Positions 10,301 through 18,596 of a stretch of 37,564 nt of DNA are shown in pieces. The stretch is from assembly GCF_003666245.1 (NCBI RefSeq), contig NZ_MJLZ01000042.1:1-37564 (forward strand), written 5' to 3'. Within the stretch, counting starts at the first letter, position 1. Each line of letters opens with the position of its first letter. The notes below the pieces were generated by a model, which saw only the letters and a list, made by a program, of their open reading frames with translations, had not been told where the DNA came from and searched no databases. Source of the stretch: Brenneria alni (GTDB lineage Bacteria > Pseudomonadota > Gammaproteobacteria > Enterobacterales > Enterobacteriaceae). The translations under genes and the position numbers were made by a program.

Positions 10301-10698
10301 CCTTTATTACCGAACAATTTATTAACTGGTCATTGTCTGATTCGGTAACACGCGTTGTCCTGACGATACCGGCACCGGCAGACGCCGACAGCAAAGAAGT
10401 CACCGACCTGCTTATGGATGCGGTTAGCCGCTGCTCATTGATATTGGATAACCCGGCGCCGGAAGCATTCCTGGTTGACTTGCAACAGGGCATTCAGATT
10501 TTCGAACTGCGTATTTTCGCCGCCGAAATGGGGCACCGTATGCCATTACGGCATGAGCTTCATCAGTTGATTCTGGAAAACTACCGCAAGCACAATCTGG
10601 TGATGCCATTCCCGCCGTTTCAGGCGCGGATGGAAAGTTTATCGCGCAAAGGAAAAACGCTGTCGTCGGCCAGTAACCGGACGTCTGGCAGCTTATAA
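7372..10698 (+). CDS. mscM: Miniconductance mechanosensitive channel MscM
   Basis: This large MscS-superfamily channel (E. coli MscM/YjeP, 1107 residues; here 1108) opens under membrane tension to release solutes during hypo-osmotic shock. It has a signal peptide (MRLIVTFLLGCLLSTASLAA), then a Gln/Leu/Glu-rich periplasmic coiled-coil region to about residue 440, then many membrane helices. The C-terminal MscS core has the pore helix around LGVGLGFGLQEIFANF and the beta domain beginning EKPIRIGDTV. The frame opens upstream at 7303, but GTG 7372 directly precedes the signal peptide and sits two bases after psd. Confidence 0.95.
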   Translation: MRLIVTFLLGCLLSTASLAAPAPSEAQLRQQLQQAEANKGAADQAEIVAELQSALNAMQERKESRERAAQYQRVIDDFPKLIQELRRLITAEDDKPSAIPNNLSVNELEQQLLQTSSQLLEQTRQLQQEQDRLREISDSLGQLPQQQTEASRSLSETERRIQALGSPATPLGQAQLSAQQAESALRKSRVDELELAQLSASNRQELSRLRAELYKKRHDHLDTQLQALRSSINSLRQREAEQALEKTELLAEQSGDLPAIISSQLTINRELSVALNQQAQRMDLIASQQRQAATHTLQVRQALSTIREQAQWLGVSPVLGETLRAQVARLPEMPKPQLLDSDMAQLRVQRLHFEDLINNPHQAEQEKQDDGTPLTSTQQRILADQLRTQRDLLTSLISGCDSQILELTKLKVANNQLEEALNETREAAHRYLFWVADVDPITFSYPLKLVQDLTRLLSLDTLTQLSSAMVMMVTSRETVIPLLGALLLVGFSISSRRHYHAFLERASSRVGKVTLDHFTLTLRTVFWSILTALPLPVLWAALGYGLQNAWPYPVAVAIGDSVTATVPLMWVVMISASFSHPQGLFIVHFRWSPERVARAMRYYRLSIAFIVPLIMALITFDKLNDRQFSNTLGRLCFILLCMALSLVTTGLKRAGIPLYLDKGGSGENSVNRAMWNLLICAPLIAALASCIGYLATAQALLVRLEKSVSIWFLLLVVYHIIRRWMLIQRRRIAFDRAKHRRSEILAQRARGEDDSPSGATHEASSEAIEEPVVDLDAISAKSLQLVRSILTLIALVSVIILWSEIHSAFAFMENISLWDVTSTVKGVESVQSITLGAILIAILIFVITAQLVRNLPALLELALLQHLDLSPGSGYAITTISKYILMLIGCLMGFSLMGIEWSKLQWLVAALGVGLGFGLQEIFANFISGLIILFEKPIRIGDTVTIRELTGSVMRINTRATTISDWDRKEIIVPNKAFITEQFINWSLSDSVTRVVLTIPAPADADSKEVTDLLMDAVSRCSLILDNPAPEAFLVDLQQGIQIFELRIFAAEMGHRMPLRHELHQLILENYRKHNLVMPFPPFQARMESLSRKGKTLSSASNRTSGSL

Positions 10699-10707
10699 AA
10701 GAAGGAT

Positions 10708-10726
10708 TGGCCGGGCCCCCCGGCCA
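10708..10726. terminator. GC-rich hairpin between convergent mscM and epmA
   Basis: TGGCCGGG (10708-10715) pairs with CCCGGCCA (10719-10726) around a CCC loop, between the convergent stops of mscM and epmA. There is little U tract on either side. It probably serves as a 3' end for both transcripts. Confidence 0.55.
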
Positions 10727-10729
10727 CTG

Positions 10730-11707
10730 TCAGGAACGCTCGACAGAGAAAGCAATCACATCGCTCAGTCTTTCAGCATTCAATGCCAGCATAATCAGAC
10801 GATCGACGCCCAACGCCACCCCTGCACAGTCCGGCATACCCTGTTTCAACGCCGCCAGTAAATTCTCATCAATAGGTTGCTGAGGCAAGCCGCGGGCCGC
10901 TCGTTTACGGTTATCCTGTTCGAAACGCTGACGCTGCTCATCACTGTCGGTTAATTCACGGAAACCATTCGCCAGCTCAATGCCTTTAAAATAAACCTCA
11001 AAGCGCTCGGCCACCCGGTGATCTTCCGTGCTGATTTCAGCCAGTGATGCCTGAGTCGCCGGGAAATGATAAACAAACGCCGGCTTTTCGCGCCCGATAT
11101 TCGGCTCCACGCCAAAAGTAAACAGCATTTGCACTAATGCATCGCGATCTTCTTCACGGCAGGCAATATCGCCCAGCCCTAACGTCTCCGCCGCTTCGCG
11201 CAGTTGAGCTTTATCAACAGAGAGGGGATCAATGTCCAGATGACGTAAGAAAGCCTGCTGATACGAGAGCATTTCCGCACTTTCACACTCCAGTACCTGC
11301 TGTAATAAATCGTCGACTTCATTCATCAAGCGGTACATATCATAATGTGGACGATACCATTCCAGCATGGTGAACTCCGGGTTATGGTGCCTCCCGGACT
11401 CTTCATTACGGAAACTGCGGCATAACTGAAAAATGGGGCCGCTGCCGGCTGCCAGCAGACGTTTCATGTGGTATTCCGGGCTGGTCATCAAATACAGCGT
11501 CATCCCATCTGCAGCACCTGGCCCGACAAAGCGAGTCTGAAACGGACAGAGGTATACATCAGTTACCGTAGCCCGGCTCATCGCTGGCGTTTCAACCTCC
11601 AGTACCCCACGATCGGTGAAGAAACGCCGGATAGCCGTAACTATCGACGCACGCTTCAACAAATTAGCGACAGGGGCGCTGGGTTGCCAACTTGTCGTTT
11701 CGCTCAT
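10730..11707 (-). CDS. epmA: EF-P--(R)-beta-lysine ligase EpmA
   Basis: EpmA (GenX/PoxA/YjeA) is a paralogue of the class II LysRS catalytic core. It activates (R)-beta-lysine and attaches it to Lys34 of EF-P. Class II motif 2 (FRNEE) and motif 3 (GVALGVDRL) are present, and no tRNA anticodon-binding domain is present. ATG 11707 ([11 protein letters not shown]) gives 325 residues, the E. coli length; the open frame extends to 11782 without family similarity. Its target (efp) and partner (epmB) are 4-6 kb away in the same window. Confidence 0.96.
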   Translation of the reverse strand: MSETTSWQPSAPVANLLKRASIVTAIRRFFTDRGVLEVETPAMSRATVTDVYLCPFQTRFVGPGAADGMTLYLMTSPEYHMKRLLAAGSGPIFQLCRSFRNEESGRHHNPEFTMLEWYRPHYDMYRLMNEVDDLLQQVLECESAEMLSYQQAFLRHLDIDPLSVDKAQLREAAETLGLGDIACREEDRDALVQMLFTFGVEPNIGREKPAFVYHFPATQASLAEISTEDHRVAERFEVYFKGIELANGFRELTDSDEQRQRFEQDNRKRAARGLPQQPIDENLLAALKQGMPDCAGVALGVDRLIMLALNAERLSDVIAFSVERS

Positions 11708-11802
11708 GGTTACTACTCCAAAGTCAAACAGGTGGAGCAGTCTACCCGCATCGGGGTTAGCAAACAAAAAAATTTCCGCCATAAATTTTTAACGCTGCCA
11801 GC

Positions 11803-11900
11803 GGCGGGCAGGGATAGCCCGCCATAATAAATCGCCGGGAGCGATTTTAAACGACGCTTGCGGCGGCCCGCAGGGTGGCGGGCAGGGATAGCCCGCCATA
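11803..11900. repeat. Hairpin-forming direct repeat downstream of frd promoter and upstream of epmA
   Basis: A 24-base sequence occurs identically at 11803-11826 and 11877-11900. Each copy is a small inverted repeat (GGCGGGC with GCCCGCC). The segment between (11843-11890) resembles a sequence at 25488-25545: both have GATTT, a CGCTTGC/GGCTTGC core, a CCGCAGGG/CCGAAGGGG block and a GGGCAGG(G)ATA end. The pattern suggests a dispersed REP- or MITE-like intergenic element. The rest of 11708-12030 is AT-rich with no gene. Confidence 0.6.
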
Positions 11901-12041
11901 CATTTATTTCCAGTGAAACATTTTCTTATATCGTCTACCAAAGCGTTATTAAAGAAATAAAAGCATTATTTCTATAGAAATAAACCGTTCGATCACGTTT
12001 TTATAAGTTATTTCAGTACACTCTGTAAAAACTGCAAAATG

Positions 12042-12083
12042 CTGGATCACATCAAATTTCATCTGCTTTTAATTCGGTATAAT
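12042..12083 (+). promoter_or_regulatory. FNR-type anaerobic promoter of frdABCD
   Basis: The sequence CTGGATCACATCAA (12042-12055) has a perfect right FNR half-site (ATCAA) and a weak left half. It parallels the FNR region of the E. coli frd promoter. A TATAAT -10 box lies at 12078-12083. If transcription starts near 12090, the site is centred near -41.5, the class II FNR position. This predicts anaerobic activation of fumarate reductase. The leader to 12248 is AT-rich and gene-free. Confidence 0.65.
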
Positions 12084-12248
12084 CATTTCCACACAAAAAA
12101 TAGAGGTTTATCTATTCTTAATACGTCCTAAAATCATTTTTTTATACAACTTAATGCACTAATAATTAAGCAGATATATAAAGACAGAAATGAATAGAGG
12201 TTATTTTTTTATTTTAACTTAATTAACTTAATTAACTGGAGGAATGCA

Positions 12249-14045
12249 GTGCAAACCTTTAATGCCGACTTGGCCATTATCGGGGCCGGGGGCGCAGGCT
12301 TACGAGCGGCAATTGCTGCCGCTGAAGCCAATCCCCAACTGAAAATTGCGCTGATCTCAAAAGTCTACCCAATGCGTAGCCATACCGTGGCGGCAGAGGG
12401 CGGATCAGCCGCGGTCACTCAGGATCACGATAGCTTTGATTATCATTTCAACGACACCGTTTCCGGTGGCGACTGGCTGTGCGAACAAGATGTTGTTGAA
12501 CACTTCGTTAAGCATTGTCCGGAAGAAATGATCCAGATGGAACAATGGGGATGCCCCTGGAGCCGTAAACCTGATGGTTCTGTTAACGTTCGCCGTTTCG
12601 GCGGCATGAAAATAGAACGTACCTGGTTTGCCGCTGACAAAACCGGCTTCCACATGCTGCACACCTTGTTCCAAACCTCCCTCAAATACCCACAAATCCA
12701 GCGTTTTGACGAGCATTTTGTACTGGATGTTCTGATCGACGACGGCCAGACCCGCGGTGTCGTCGCCATCAATATGATGGAAGGCTCACTGGTTCAGATC
12801 CGGGCGAACGCAGTGGTTATCGCCACAGGTGGCGCAGGCCGCGTCTACCGTTATAACACTAACGGCGGCATCGTTACCGGGGATGGTATGGGTATGGCGT
12901 TCCGTCATGGCGTGCCATTACGTGATATGGAATTCGTGCAATATCACCCAACCGGCCTGCCCGGTTCCGGTATTTTGATGACTGAAGGCTGCCGTGGCGA
13001 AGGCGGCATTATGGTCAACAAAGACGGCTACCGTTATCTGCAAGATTACGGCATGGGGCCGGAAACGCCGCTGGGCGAACCGAAAAACAAATACATGGAA
13101 CTGGGGCCGCGTGACAAAGTGTCTCAGGCTTTCTGGCATGAATGGCGTGCCGGGCGGACTATCTCTACCCCACTGGGAGATGTGGTTTACCTTGACCTGC
13201 GCCACCTCGGAGAGAAAAAACTCAAAGAACGTCTGCCGTTCATCTGTGAACTGGCGAAAGCCTATGTAGGCGTCGACCCGGTTAAAGAGCCGATCCCTAT
13301 TCGTCCTACCGCGCATTACACTATGGGTGGTATCGAAACCGACCAAAATTGCGAAACCCGCATTAAAGGTCTGTTTGCCGTCGGTGAGTGCTCGTCTGTT
13401 GGTTTACATGGCGCCAACCGTCTGGGTTCCAACTCTCTGGCTGAACTGGTGGTATTTGGACGCGTTGCCGGTGAACACGCCGTTCAGCGCGCTCAGGAAG
13501 CCTCACCGGCCAATGGCAGCGCATTGGATGCGCAGACGCACGACATTGAGCAACGTCTGCATGCTCTGATGAAACAGGAAGGCACCGAAAGCTGGTCGAA
13601 AATCCGCGACGAAATGGGTATGTCGATGGAAGAAGGCTGCGGTATTTATCGCACAACGGACCTGATGCAAAAAACCGTTGATAAATTGGCCGAACTGAAA
13701 GAGCGTTTCAAACGGGTGAAAATCACCGACCGCTCCAGTGTATTCAACACTGATCTGCTCTATACCATTGAGCTTGGTCACAGTCTGGATGTAGCGGAAT
13801 GCATGGCCCACTCCGCCATCAATCGTAAAGAATCCCGCGGTGCTCACCAACGTTTGGATGAAGGCTGCACCGAACGTGATGACGTTAACTTCCTGAAGCA
13901 TACGCTGGCTTTCTATAACCCTGAAGGTGCGCCGCGTCTGGATTACAGCGATGTGAAAATCACCAAGCTGCCTCCGGCCAAGCGGGTATATGGCGCCGAA
14001 GGGGATGCTCAGGATAAAAGCAAGAAGGAGCAGGCGAATGGCTGA
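12249..14045 (+). CDS. frdA: Fumarate reductase flavoprotein subunit
   Basis: FrdA reduces fumarate to succinate at the cytoplasmic face of the inner membrane during anaerobic respiration. The FAD-binding motif GAGGAG is at residues 12-17. The covalently flavinylated His is in SHTVAAEGG (H45). The active-site block [20 protein letters not shown] is intact. The 598 residues align with E. coli FrdA (602) nearly end to end. The start is GTG 12249 with GGAGG seven bases upstream, as in E. coli. It overlaps frdB by eight bases. Confidence 0.98.
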   Translation: MQTFNADLAIIGAGGAGLRAAIAAAEANPQLKIALISKVYPMRSHTVAAEGGSAAVTQDHDSFDYHFNDTVSGGDWLCEQDVVEHFVKHCPEEMIQMEQWGCPWSRKPDGSVNVRRFGGMKIERTWFAADKTGFHMLHTLFQTSLKYPQIQRFDEHFVLDVLIDDGQTRGVVAINMMEGSLVQIRANAVVIATGGAGRVYRYNTNGGIVTGDGMGMAFRHGVPLRDMEFVQYHPTGLPGSGILMTEGCRGEGGIMVNKDGYRYLQDYGMGPETPLGEPKNKYMELGPRDKVSQAFWHEWRAGRTISTPLGDVVYLDLRHLGEKKLKERLPFICELAKAYVGVDPVKEPIPIRPTAHYTMGGIETDQNCETRIKGLFAVGECSSVGLHGANRLGSNSLAELVVFGRVAGEHAVQRAQEASPANGSALDAQTHDIEQRLHALMKQEGTESWSKIRDEMGMSMEEGCGIYRTTDLMQKTVDKLAELKERFKRVKITDRSSVFNTDLLYTIELGHSLDVAECMAHSAINRKESRGAHQRLDEGCTERDDVNFLKHTLAFYNPEGAPRLDYSDVKITKLPPAKRVYGAEGDAQDKSKKEQANG

Positions 14046-14772
14046 GATGCAAACCCTGAAAATGGAAGTCATGCGCTATAACCCTGAACAAGACAGCGCA
14101 CCGCATTTTGAGACGTTTGACGTCCCATACAATAAGGAGACTTCCTTACTCGATGCGCTGGGTTATATCAAAGATAATCTGGCGGCTGACCTCTCCTACC
14201 GCTGGTCATGCCGTATGGCGATTTGCGGTTCATGCGGAATGATGGTGAATAATGTCCCGAAACTGGCCTGTAAGACGTTCCTGCGTGATTATCAGAACGG
14301 TCTGAGGGTTGAAGCGCTGGGCAATTTTCCCATTGAGCGTGATCTGGTTGTCGACATGACTCACTTCATTGAGAGCCTGGAAGCCATCAAACCTTACATC
14401 ATCGGTAACGATCGTAAACCGGCGGATGGCGCGAATAAACAGACTCCGGCCCAGATGGCGAAATACCATCAGTTCTCTGGCTGTATCAACTGCGGTCTTT
14501 GCTATGCCGCTTGCCCACAGTTTGGTCTCAATCCTGAGTTCATTGGCCCGGCCGCAATCACACTGGCGCACCGTTACAATCTGGACAACCGCGATCACGG
14601 TAAAAAAGAACGAATGGCGCAGCTTAATGGTGAGAACGGGGTGTGGAGTTGTACCTTTGTGGGTTACTGCTCAGAGGTTTGTCCGAAGCATGTCGATCCT
14701 GCCGCCGCGATTCAGCAAGGCAAGGTGGAAAGTGCCAAAGACTTCATGATCGCTATGCTGAGACCACAATAA
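14038..14772 (+). CDS. frdB: Fumarate reductase iron-sulfur subunit
   Basis: FrdB carries electrons from menaquinol at FrdCD to the FrdA flavin. The [2Fe-2S] ligands are C58, C63, C66 and C78. The ferredoxin-like [12 protein letters not shown] begins the [4Fe-4S] set (C149, C152, C155), with C159 as the first [3Fe-4S] ligand, and CSEVCPKH completes the set. ATG 14038 gives 244 residues, the E. coli length. The frame is open from 13990, but the extra residues overlap frdA and lack similarity. Confidence 0.98.
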   Translation: MAEMQTLKMEVMRYNPEQDSAPHFETFDVPYNKETSLLDALGYIKDNLAADLSYRWSCRMAICGSCGMMVNNVPKLACKTFLRDYQNGLRVEALGNFPIERDLVVDMTHFIESLEAIKPYIIGNDRKPADGANKQTPAQMAKYHQFSGCINCGLCYAACPQFGLNPEFIGPAAITLAHRYNLDNRDHGKKERMAQLNGENGVWSCTFVGYCSEVCPKHVDPAAAIQQGKVESAKDFMIAMLRPQ

Positions 14773-14785
14773 GGGAGGGGCAATA

Positions 14786-15181
14786 ATGACATCCAAACGT
14801 AAAGCGTATGTCCGTGGCATGTCGCCAACCTGGTGGCAAAAGCTGGGGTTCTACCGCTTCTATATGTTACGTGAAGGTACGGCAGTACCCGCCGTCTGGT
14901 TCAGCATCGTACTGATGTACGGTGTATTCTCGTTGAAGAATGGGCCTGAAGGCTGGGAAAACTTCGTCGGATTCTTACAGAATCCACTGGTGCTGTTCAT
15001 CAATATCATCGCCTTGCTGGCTGCGGCGCTGCATACCAAAACCTGGTTTGAGCTGGCGCCTAAAGCCTCCATCATTGTGGTGAAAGACGAGAAAATGGGG
15101 CCAGAGCCGATTATTAAAGGGCTTTGGGCAGTCACCATTGTAGTAACGCTGGCCGTTCTGGCTATCGCCTTACTATTCTGA
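14786..15181 (+). CDS. frdC: Fumarate reductase membrane anchor subunit FrdC
   Basis: This 131-residue membrane protein has three hydrophobic helices and matches E. coli FrdC in length and sequence. With FrdD it anchors FrdAB to the inner membrane and forms the menaquinol site. It starts 13 bases after frdB, with GGGAGGGG upstream. Confidence 0.97.
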   Translation: MTSKRKAYVRGMSPTWWQKLGFYRFYMLREGTAVPAVWFSIVLMYGVFSLKNGPEGWENFVGFLQNPLVLFINIIALLAAALHTKTWFELAPKASIIVVKDEKMGPEPIIKGLWAVTIVVTLAVLAIALLF

Positions 15182-15195
15182 TCGGGAGGAATAAC

Positions 15196-15552
15196 GTGAT
15201 TAATCAAATGCCAAAACGTTCCGATGAACCGCCTTTCTGGGGGCTATTCGGCGCTGGTGGTATGTGGAGTGCATTTTTCGCTCCGGTCATCATTCTGCTG
15301 GTCGGTATTCTGTTGCCTTTGGGTCTATTCCCGGATGCGTTGACCTATGAACGTATCATGGCTTTCAGTCAGAGTTTTATTGGCCGCATATTCCTGCTGT
15401 TGATGATTATTCTGCCGATATGGTGTGGTTTGCATCGTATGCACCACGCCATGCACGATCTGAAAATCCATGTTCCTGCCGGGAAATGGGTTTTCTACGG
15501 TCTGGCCGCCATCCTGAGCGTAGTTACCATAATTGGTGTTGTCGCGCTGTAA
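15196..15552 (+). CDS. frdD: Fumarate reductase membrane anchor subunit FrdD
   Basis: This second anchor subunit has three hydrophobic helices. The block [16 protein letters not shown] is characteristic of FrdD. I chose GTG 15196 because GGGAGGA lies just upstream and it gives 118 residues (E. coli 119). The operon ends here with an intrinsic terminator. No ampC follows, unlike E. coli. Confidence 0.96.
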   Translation: MINQMPKRSDEPPFWGLFGAGGMWSAFFAPVIILLVGILLPLGLFPDALTYERIMAFSQSFIGRIFLLLMIILPIWCGLHRMHHAMHDLKIHVPAGKWVFYGLAAILSVVTIIGVVAL

Positions 15553-15568
15553 GTTGGTGTCCACCGTT

Positions 15569-15597
15569 AACGGTCTGCCCTGCGCAGGCCGTTTTTT
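15569..15597 (+). terminator. Intrinsic terminator of frdABCD
   Basis: AACGGTCTGC (15569-15578) pairs with GCAGGCCGTT (15583-15592, one G-U pair) around a short loop, followed by a T run to 15597. Confidence 0.9.
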
Positions 15598-15705
15598 ATG
15601 GTGGGTCACAGGGTACGACATTTACTGCCCCAATAGGCGCAGCCCCAACCAAATATAATCTGTTCGGAACAGCTCTTTTAAAATAACCGTTATCATCGTC
15701 ATCCC

Positions 15706-15734
15706 GAGGGAAGCGCCATTGCAGCACTTCCCTC
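15706..15734 (-). terminator. Hairpin downstream of ecnB
   Basis: GAGGGAAG (15706-15713) and CTTCCCTC (15727-15734) form a perfect 8-bp stem 21 bases beyond the ecnB stop. There is no U run, so termination strength is uncertain. Bases 15598-15705 contain no gene I can support. Confidence 0.5.
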
Positions 15735-15754
15735 ATATGAAAAACCTTCACTGC

Positions 15755-15886
15755 TTACTGCGCGCTACGCTGTATCGCTTCCCCACCTGCCTCAACGTCC
15801 TGTCCAACACCGCGGGTGGTGTTACACCCAACTACAGCAGATAAAATCAACACAGAGAAAATAGCGGCAAGACTTTTCTTCAACAT
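15755..15886 (-). CDS. ecnB: Entericidin B-like small lipoprotein
   Basis: This 43-residue frame starts [16 protein letters not shown] and has a lipobox ending VVGC at Cys21, followed by NTTRGVGQD. This matches the EcnB signature (AAIFSVLVLS ... [10 protein letters not shown]). Entericidin B is a stationary-phase bacteriolytic lipoprotein; in E. coli EcnA beside it acts as antidote. No ecnA is visible here. The position between frd and efp is conserved with E. coli. Start ATG is at 15886. Confidence 0.9.
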   Translation of the reverse strand: MLKKSLAAIFSVLILSAVVGCNTTRGVGQDVEAGGEAIQRSAQ

Positions 15887-15994
15887 AAGTGATTCCTTCT
15901 TAGTAATAAGAAAAACGCCTCTTTAAGCGTAGTCAATATTGACTGGTTCGTGACATTTTTCATGCTTAATGAAGAGATCAGGCCTGTTCAGGCG

Positions 15995-16068
15995 AAAAAA
16001 ACCGCCATGATGCTGAACCGCTCCCAAACTAACAAGTAAAGGGGCAGCCCAGTGACGGCGGCTTTTTA
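15995..16068 (-). terminator. Probable efp terminator
   Basis: On the minus strand, CCGCC complementary blocks (16057-16061 with 16002-16006) close a long loop of about 50 bases and are followed by seven T residues (15995-16001). The long loop makes the call moderate. Confidence 0.45.
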
Positions 16069-16079
16069 AAAAGAATTAA

Positions 16080-16646
16080 TTATTTAACGCGGGAGACATA
16101 CTCGCCAGAGCGGGTATCGACTTTGATCACCTCGCCAATCTGCACAAACAACGGCACTTTTACTACCGCGCCCGTGCTCAGTGTCGCAGGCTTACCACCT
16201 GTCCCCGCAGTATCACCTTTCAAACCTGGATCGGTATCAACGATTTCCAGCTCCACAAAGTTTGGCGGCGTCACTAAAATTGGTTGACCATTCCATAGTG
16301 TTACAATGCATTCAGCTTGATCGAGCAGCCATTTGGCGTTATCGCCAACGGCTTTCTCATCAGCAGCCAACTGTTCGAACGTTTCATTATTCATGAAATG
16401 CCAGAACTCGCCATCGTTGTACAGATAAGTCAGGTTCATATCCATCACATCTGCGCCTTCGGCGGAGTCAGTGGATTTAAATGTTTTTTCAATCAGCTTA
16501 CCGGTTAGTAAACGACGCATTTTCACGCGTGCGAAAGCCTGGCCCTTACCCGGTTTGACGAACTCACTTGATTCGACAGCGTAAGGCTCACCTTCAAACA
16601 TGATTTTAAGACCGGAACGGAAATCGTTGCTAAAATAAGTCGCCAT
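16080..16646 (-). CDS. efp: Elongation factor P
   Basis: EF-P binds between the ribosomal P and E sites and rescues stalling at polyproline. The 188 residues match E. coli EF-P almost exactly. The modified lysine is K34 in VKPGKGQAF; EpmA and EpmB, both in this window, supply and attach beta-lysine there. It diverges from epmB with only 39 bases between starts, so the promoters overlap. Confidence 0.98.
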   Translation of the reverse strand: MATYFSNDFRSGLKIMFEGEPYAVESSEFVKPGKGQAFARVKMRRLLTGKLIEKTFKSTDSAEGADVMDMNLTYLYNDGEFWHFMNNETFEQLAADEKAVGDNAKWLLDQAECIVTLWNGQPILVTPPNFVELEIVDTDPGLKGDTAGTGGKPATLSTGAVVKVPLFVQIGEVIKVDTRSGEYVSRVK

Positions 16647-16685
16647 AAAGGCCCTCTACATTTGATACTGGTACTAAGCCAAAAA

Positions 16686-17744
16686 ATGGCACACATTGTA
16701 ACCCTAAATATACCTTCCAGAGAAGATTGGTTGCAGCAACTTGCGGACGTAATTACCGATCCTGACGAATTACTGCAACTTCTGGCATTAAATCACCATG
16801 CAGAGCTTCGGCAAGGATATGGCGCCCGCAAACTTTTCCCTCTGCGTGTACCACGTGCGTTTGTGGCGCGTATGCAAAAGGGAAATGCGAGAGACCCACT
16901 GTTGCTGCAAGTTTTAACCGCCCGCGAAGAGTTTATTGCCGCACCAGGCTTTACCCACGACCCGCTTGATGAACAGCATAGTGTCGTACCGGGATTGCTT
17001 CACAAGTACCATAACCGAGCGCTATTGCTGGTGAAAGGTGGGTGTGCGATTAACTGTCGCTACTGCTTCCGCCGACATTTTCCCTATCAGGAAAATCAGG
17101 GAAACAAAACAAACTGGCGTCAGGCGTTGGACTATATAGACCAACATAACGAACTGGATGAAATTATTTTTTCCGGTGGCGATCCCTTGATGGCAAAGGA
17201 CAATGAGCTTGACTGGTTGATCACTGAGCTGGAAAAAATCCCCCATCTGAAACGCCTGCGCATCCATAGCCGTTTACCGGTGGTCATTCCGGCGCGGATT
17301 ACCGACGCGTTGTGCCAGCGATTGTCACAGACATCGCTTCAGGTTGTACTGGTCACACACATCAACCACGCGCAGGAGATCGATCCTGATTTAATACAAA
17401 GTATGGCTCGTTTGCGCCGTGCCAGCGTCACGGTACTGAATCAAAGCGTCTTGTTACGTGGCGTTAACGACAATGCCAATACACTGGCAGAACTGAGCAA
17501 CGCTCTGTTTGATGCCGGCATTCTTCCTTACTATCTCCATGTTCTGGATAAAGTTCAGGGAGCCGCCCATTTTCTGATTAGCGATGAGGAAGCACGTGTG
17601 CTGGTCAGAACACTGCTGAAAAAGGTTTCTGGCTATCTGGTCCCCCGTCTTGCGCGGGAAATTGGCGGGGAAGCAAGTAAAACACCGTTGGATCTAGGGC
17701 TGAAACAAAATCAGGAAGAAAACACGAGATTGCGCAGTGAGTAA
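16686..17744 (+). CDS. epmB: EF-P beta-lysylation protein EpmB (lysine 2,3-aminomutase)
   Basis: EpmB (YjeK) is a radical-SAM, PLP-dependent enzyme converting L-alpha-lysine to (R)-beta-lysine for EF-P modification. The iron-sulfur ligands are C120, C124 and C127 in CAINCRYC. The PLP-enzyme block SGGDPLMAK and C-terminal REIGGEASKTPLDL match E. coli. I chose ATG 16686 (MAHIVTLN) over 16662 because it matches the family start. It gives 352 residues (E. coli 342). Confidence 0.96.
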   Translation: MAHIVTLNIPSREDWLQQLADVITDPDELLQLLALNHHAELRQGYGARKLFPLRVPRAFVARMQKGNARDPLLLQVLTAREEFIAAPGFTHDPLDEQHSVVPGLLHKYHNRALLLVKGGCAINCRYCFRRHFPYQENQGNKTNWRQALDYIDQHNELDEIIFSGGDPLMAKDNELDWLITELEKIPHLKRLRIHSRLPVVIPARITDALCQRLSQTSLQVVLVTHINHAQEIDPDLIQSMARLRRASVTVLNQSVLLRGVNDNANTLAELSNALFDAGILPYYLHVLDKVQGAAHFLISDEEARVLVRTLLKKVSGYLVPRLAREIGGEASKTPLDLGLKQNQEENTRLRSE

Positions 17745-17751
17745 ACAAACC

Positions 17752-17777
17752 CGGTGAAAATGATCCTTCGCCGGGCT
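17752..17777. terminator. Hairpin between convergent epmB and yjeI
   Basis: CCCGGTGAA pairs with TTCGCCGGG with one G-T wobble, between the two convergent stop codons. It is probably a shared 3' end. Confidence 0.6.
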
Positions 17778-17799
17778 GTCATCTTAATTCAAGATTAAC

Positions 17800-18144
17800 T
17801 TACGGGCACTTGTAAACGTTGCCAACCATCTTGCTATCCAGCGGAGCAAAGCTCGACCAGAATGTTTCACTCGGGCTGGTCGCGCCATAGATAGTATTGC
17901 CGCCCATAGCTGCTGCTTTGTTGCGCAAATCATTAGCTGCGCCACGCATTGAACTACCATCACTTTGATTGCCGGATAACCAGTTAGACTGAGTGCCACT
18001 GACCTCACCGAGTAACTGGCATTGGTTGCCCGGCTGCGTATCAGTAAACGTGACAGACTGCCCTGCTGTACTGAGTTGATTGGATGTATTGCACCCTGCC
18101 AGCAACACAACAGCAGAAATACCGAGTAATATGCGGATCCGCAT
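17800..18144 (-). CDS. yjeI: DUF4156 lipoprotein YjeI
   Basis: This is a predicted 114-residue outer-membrane lipoprotein with a signal peptide ending in the lipobox LLAGC. It matches E. coli YjeI in the conserved blocks AGQSV, CQLLG, QSNWLSG, SMRGAANDLRN and AAAMGGN. Its function is unknown. I chose ATG 18144 because GGAGGGG lies just upstream; the frame extends to 18156. It is next to epmB, as in E. coli, but groL does not follow here. Confidence 0.92.
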   Translation of the reverse strand: MRIRILLGISAVVLLAGCNTSNQLSTAGQSVTFTDTQPGNQCQLLGEVSGTQSNWLSGNQSDGSSMRGAANDLRNKAAAMGGNTIYGATSPSETFWSSFAPLDSKMVGNVYKCP

Positions 18145-18528
18145 TTTCCCCTCCATGATATTGAAAAATAAAATACGCCGGGATTAATCAACCTGTGATG
18201 CCAAAAGATCTGACTGTTTCCGCAGCGGCTAATGTCATTACCGCATCTGGCATTCTATACCTTAAAAACCAGTAAAAATGACTCACCTTACAACAAACTG
18301 ATATTAAAGAAAAAATAATCTGGCAGTTAAAACATGTCATATATCTGTTTAGGAATAACACCTTAGGTTTTATCTGAAAAAAACTATAATGCAATTTATG
18401 TTCACATCAATCATTTCAATCATTGTATTCTATGTACTACTCTGATCATTGGTCATTTTTGGCTGTATCTGCCCGTTGCTCATATTTAACAACTGTAAAA
18501 TTATCATGTTAAGCAACAGGAGCGCTCA

Positions 18529-18557
18529 TTTTCGTTTAATATTGGATAAAACGAAAA
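18529..18557. promoter_or_regulatory. Inverted repeat upstream of the Wzi-like gene
   Basis: TTTTCGTTT (18529-18537) and AAACGAAAA (18549-18557) form a perfect 9-bp inverted repeat about 40 bases before the start. It could be an operator or a leader hairpin. The remaining divergent intergenic DNA (18145-18528) is AT-rich with no gene I can support. Confidence 0.5.
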
Positions 18558-18596
18558 AATATAAGACAACGTAGTGTCATGAAGGAAACCAACAGT

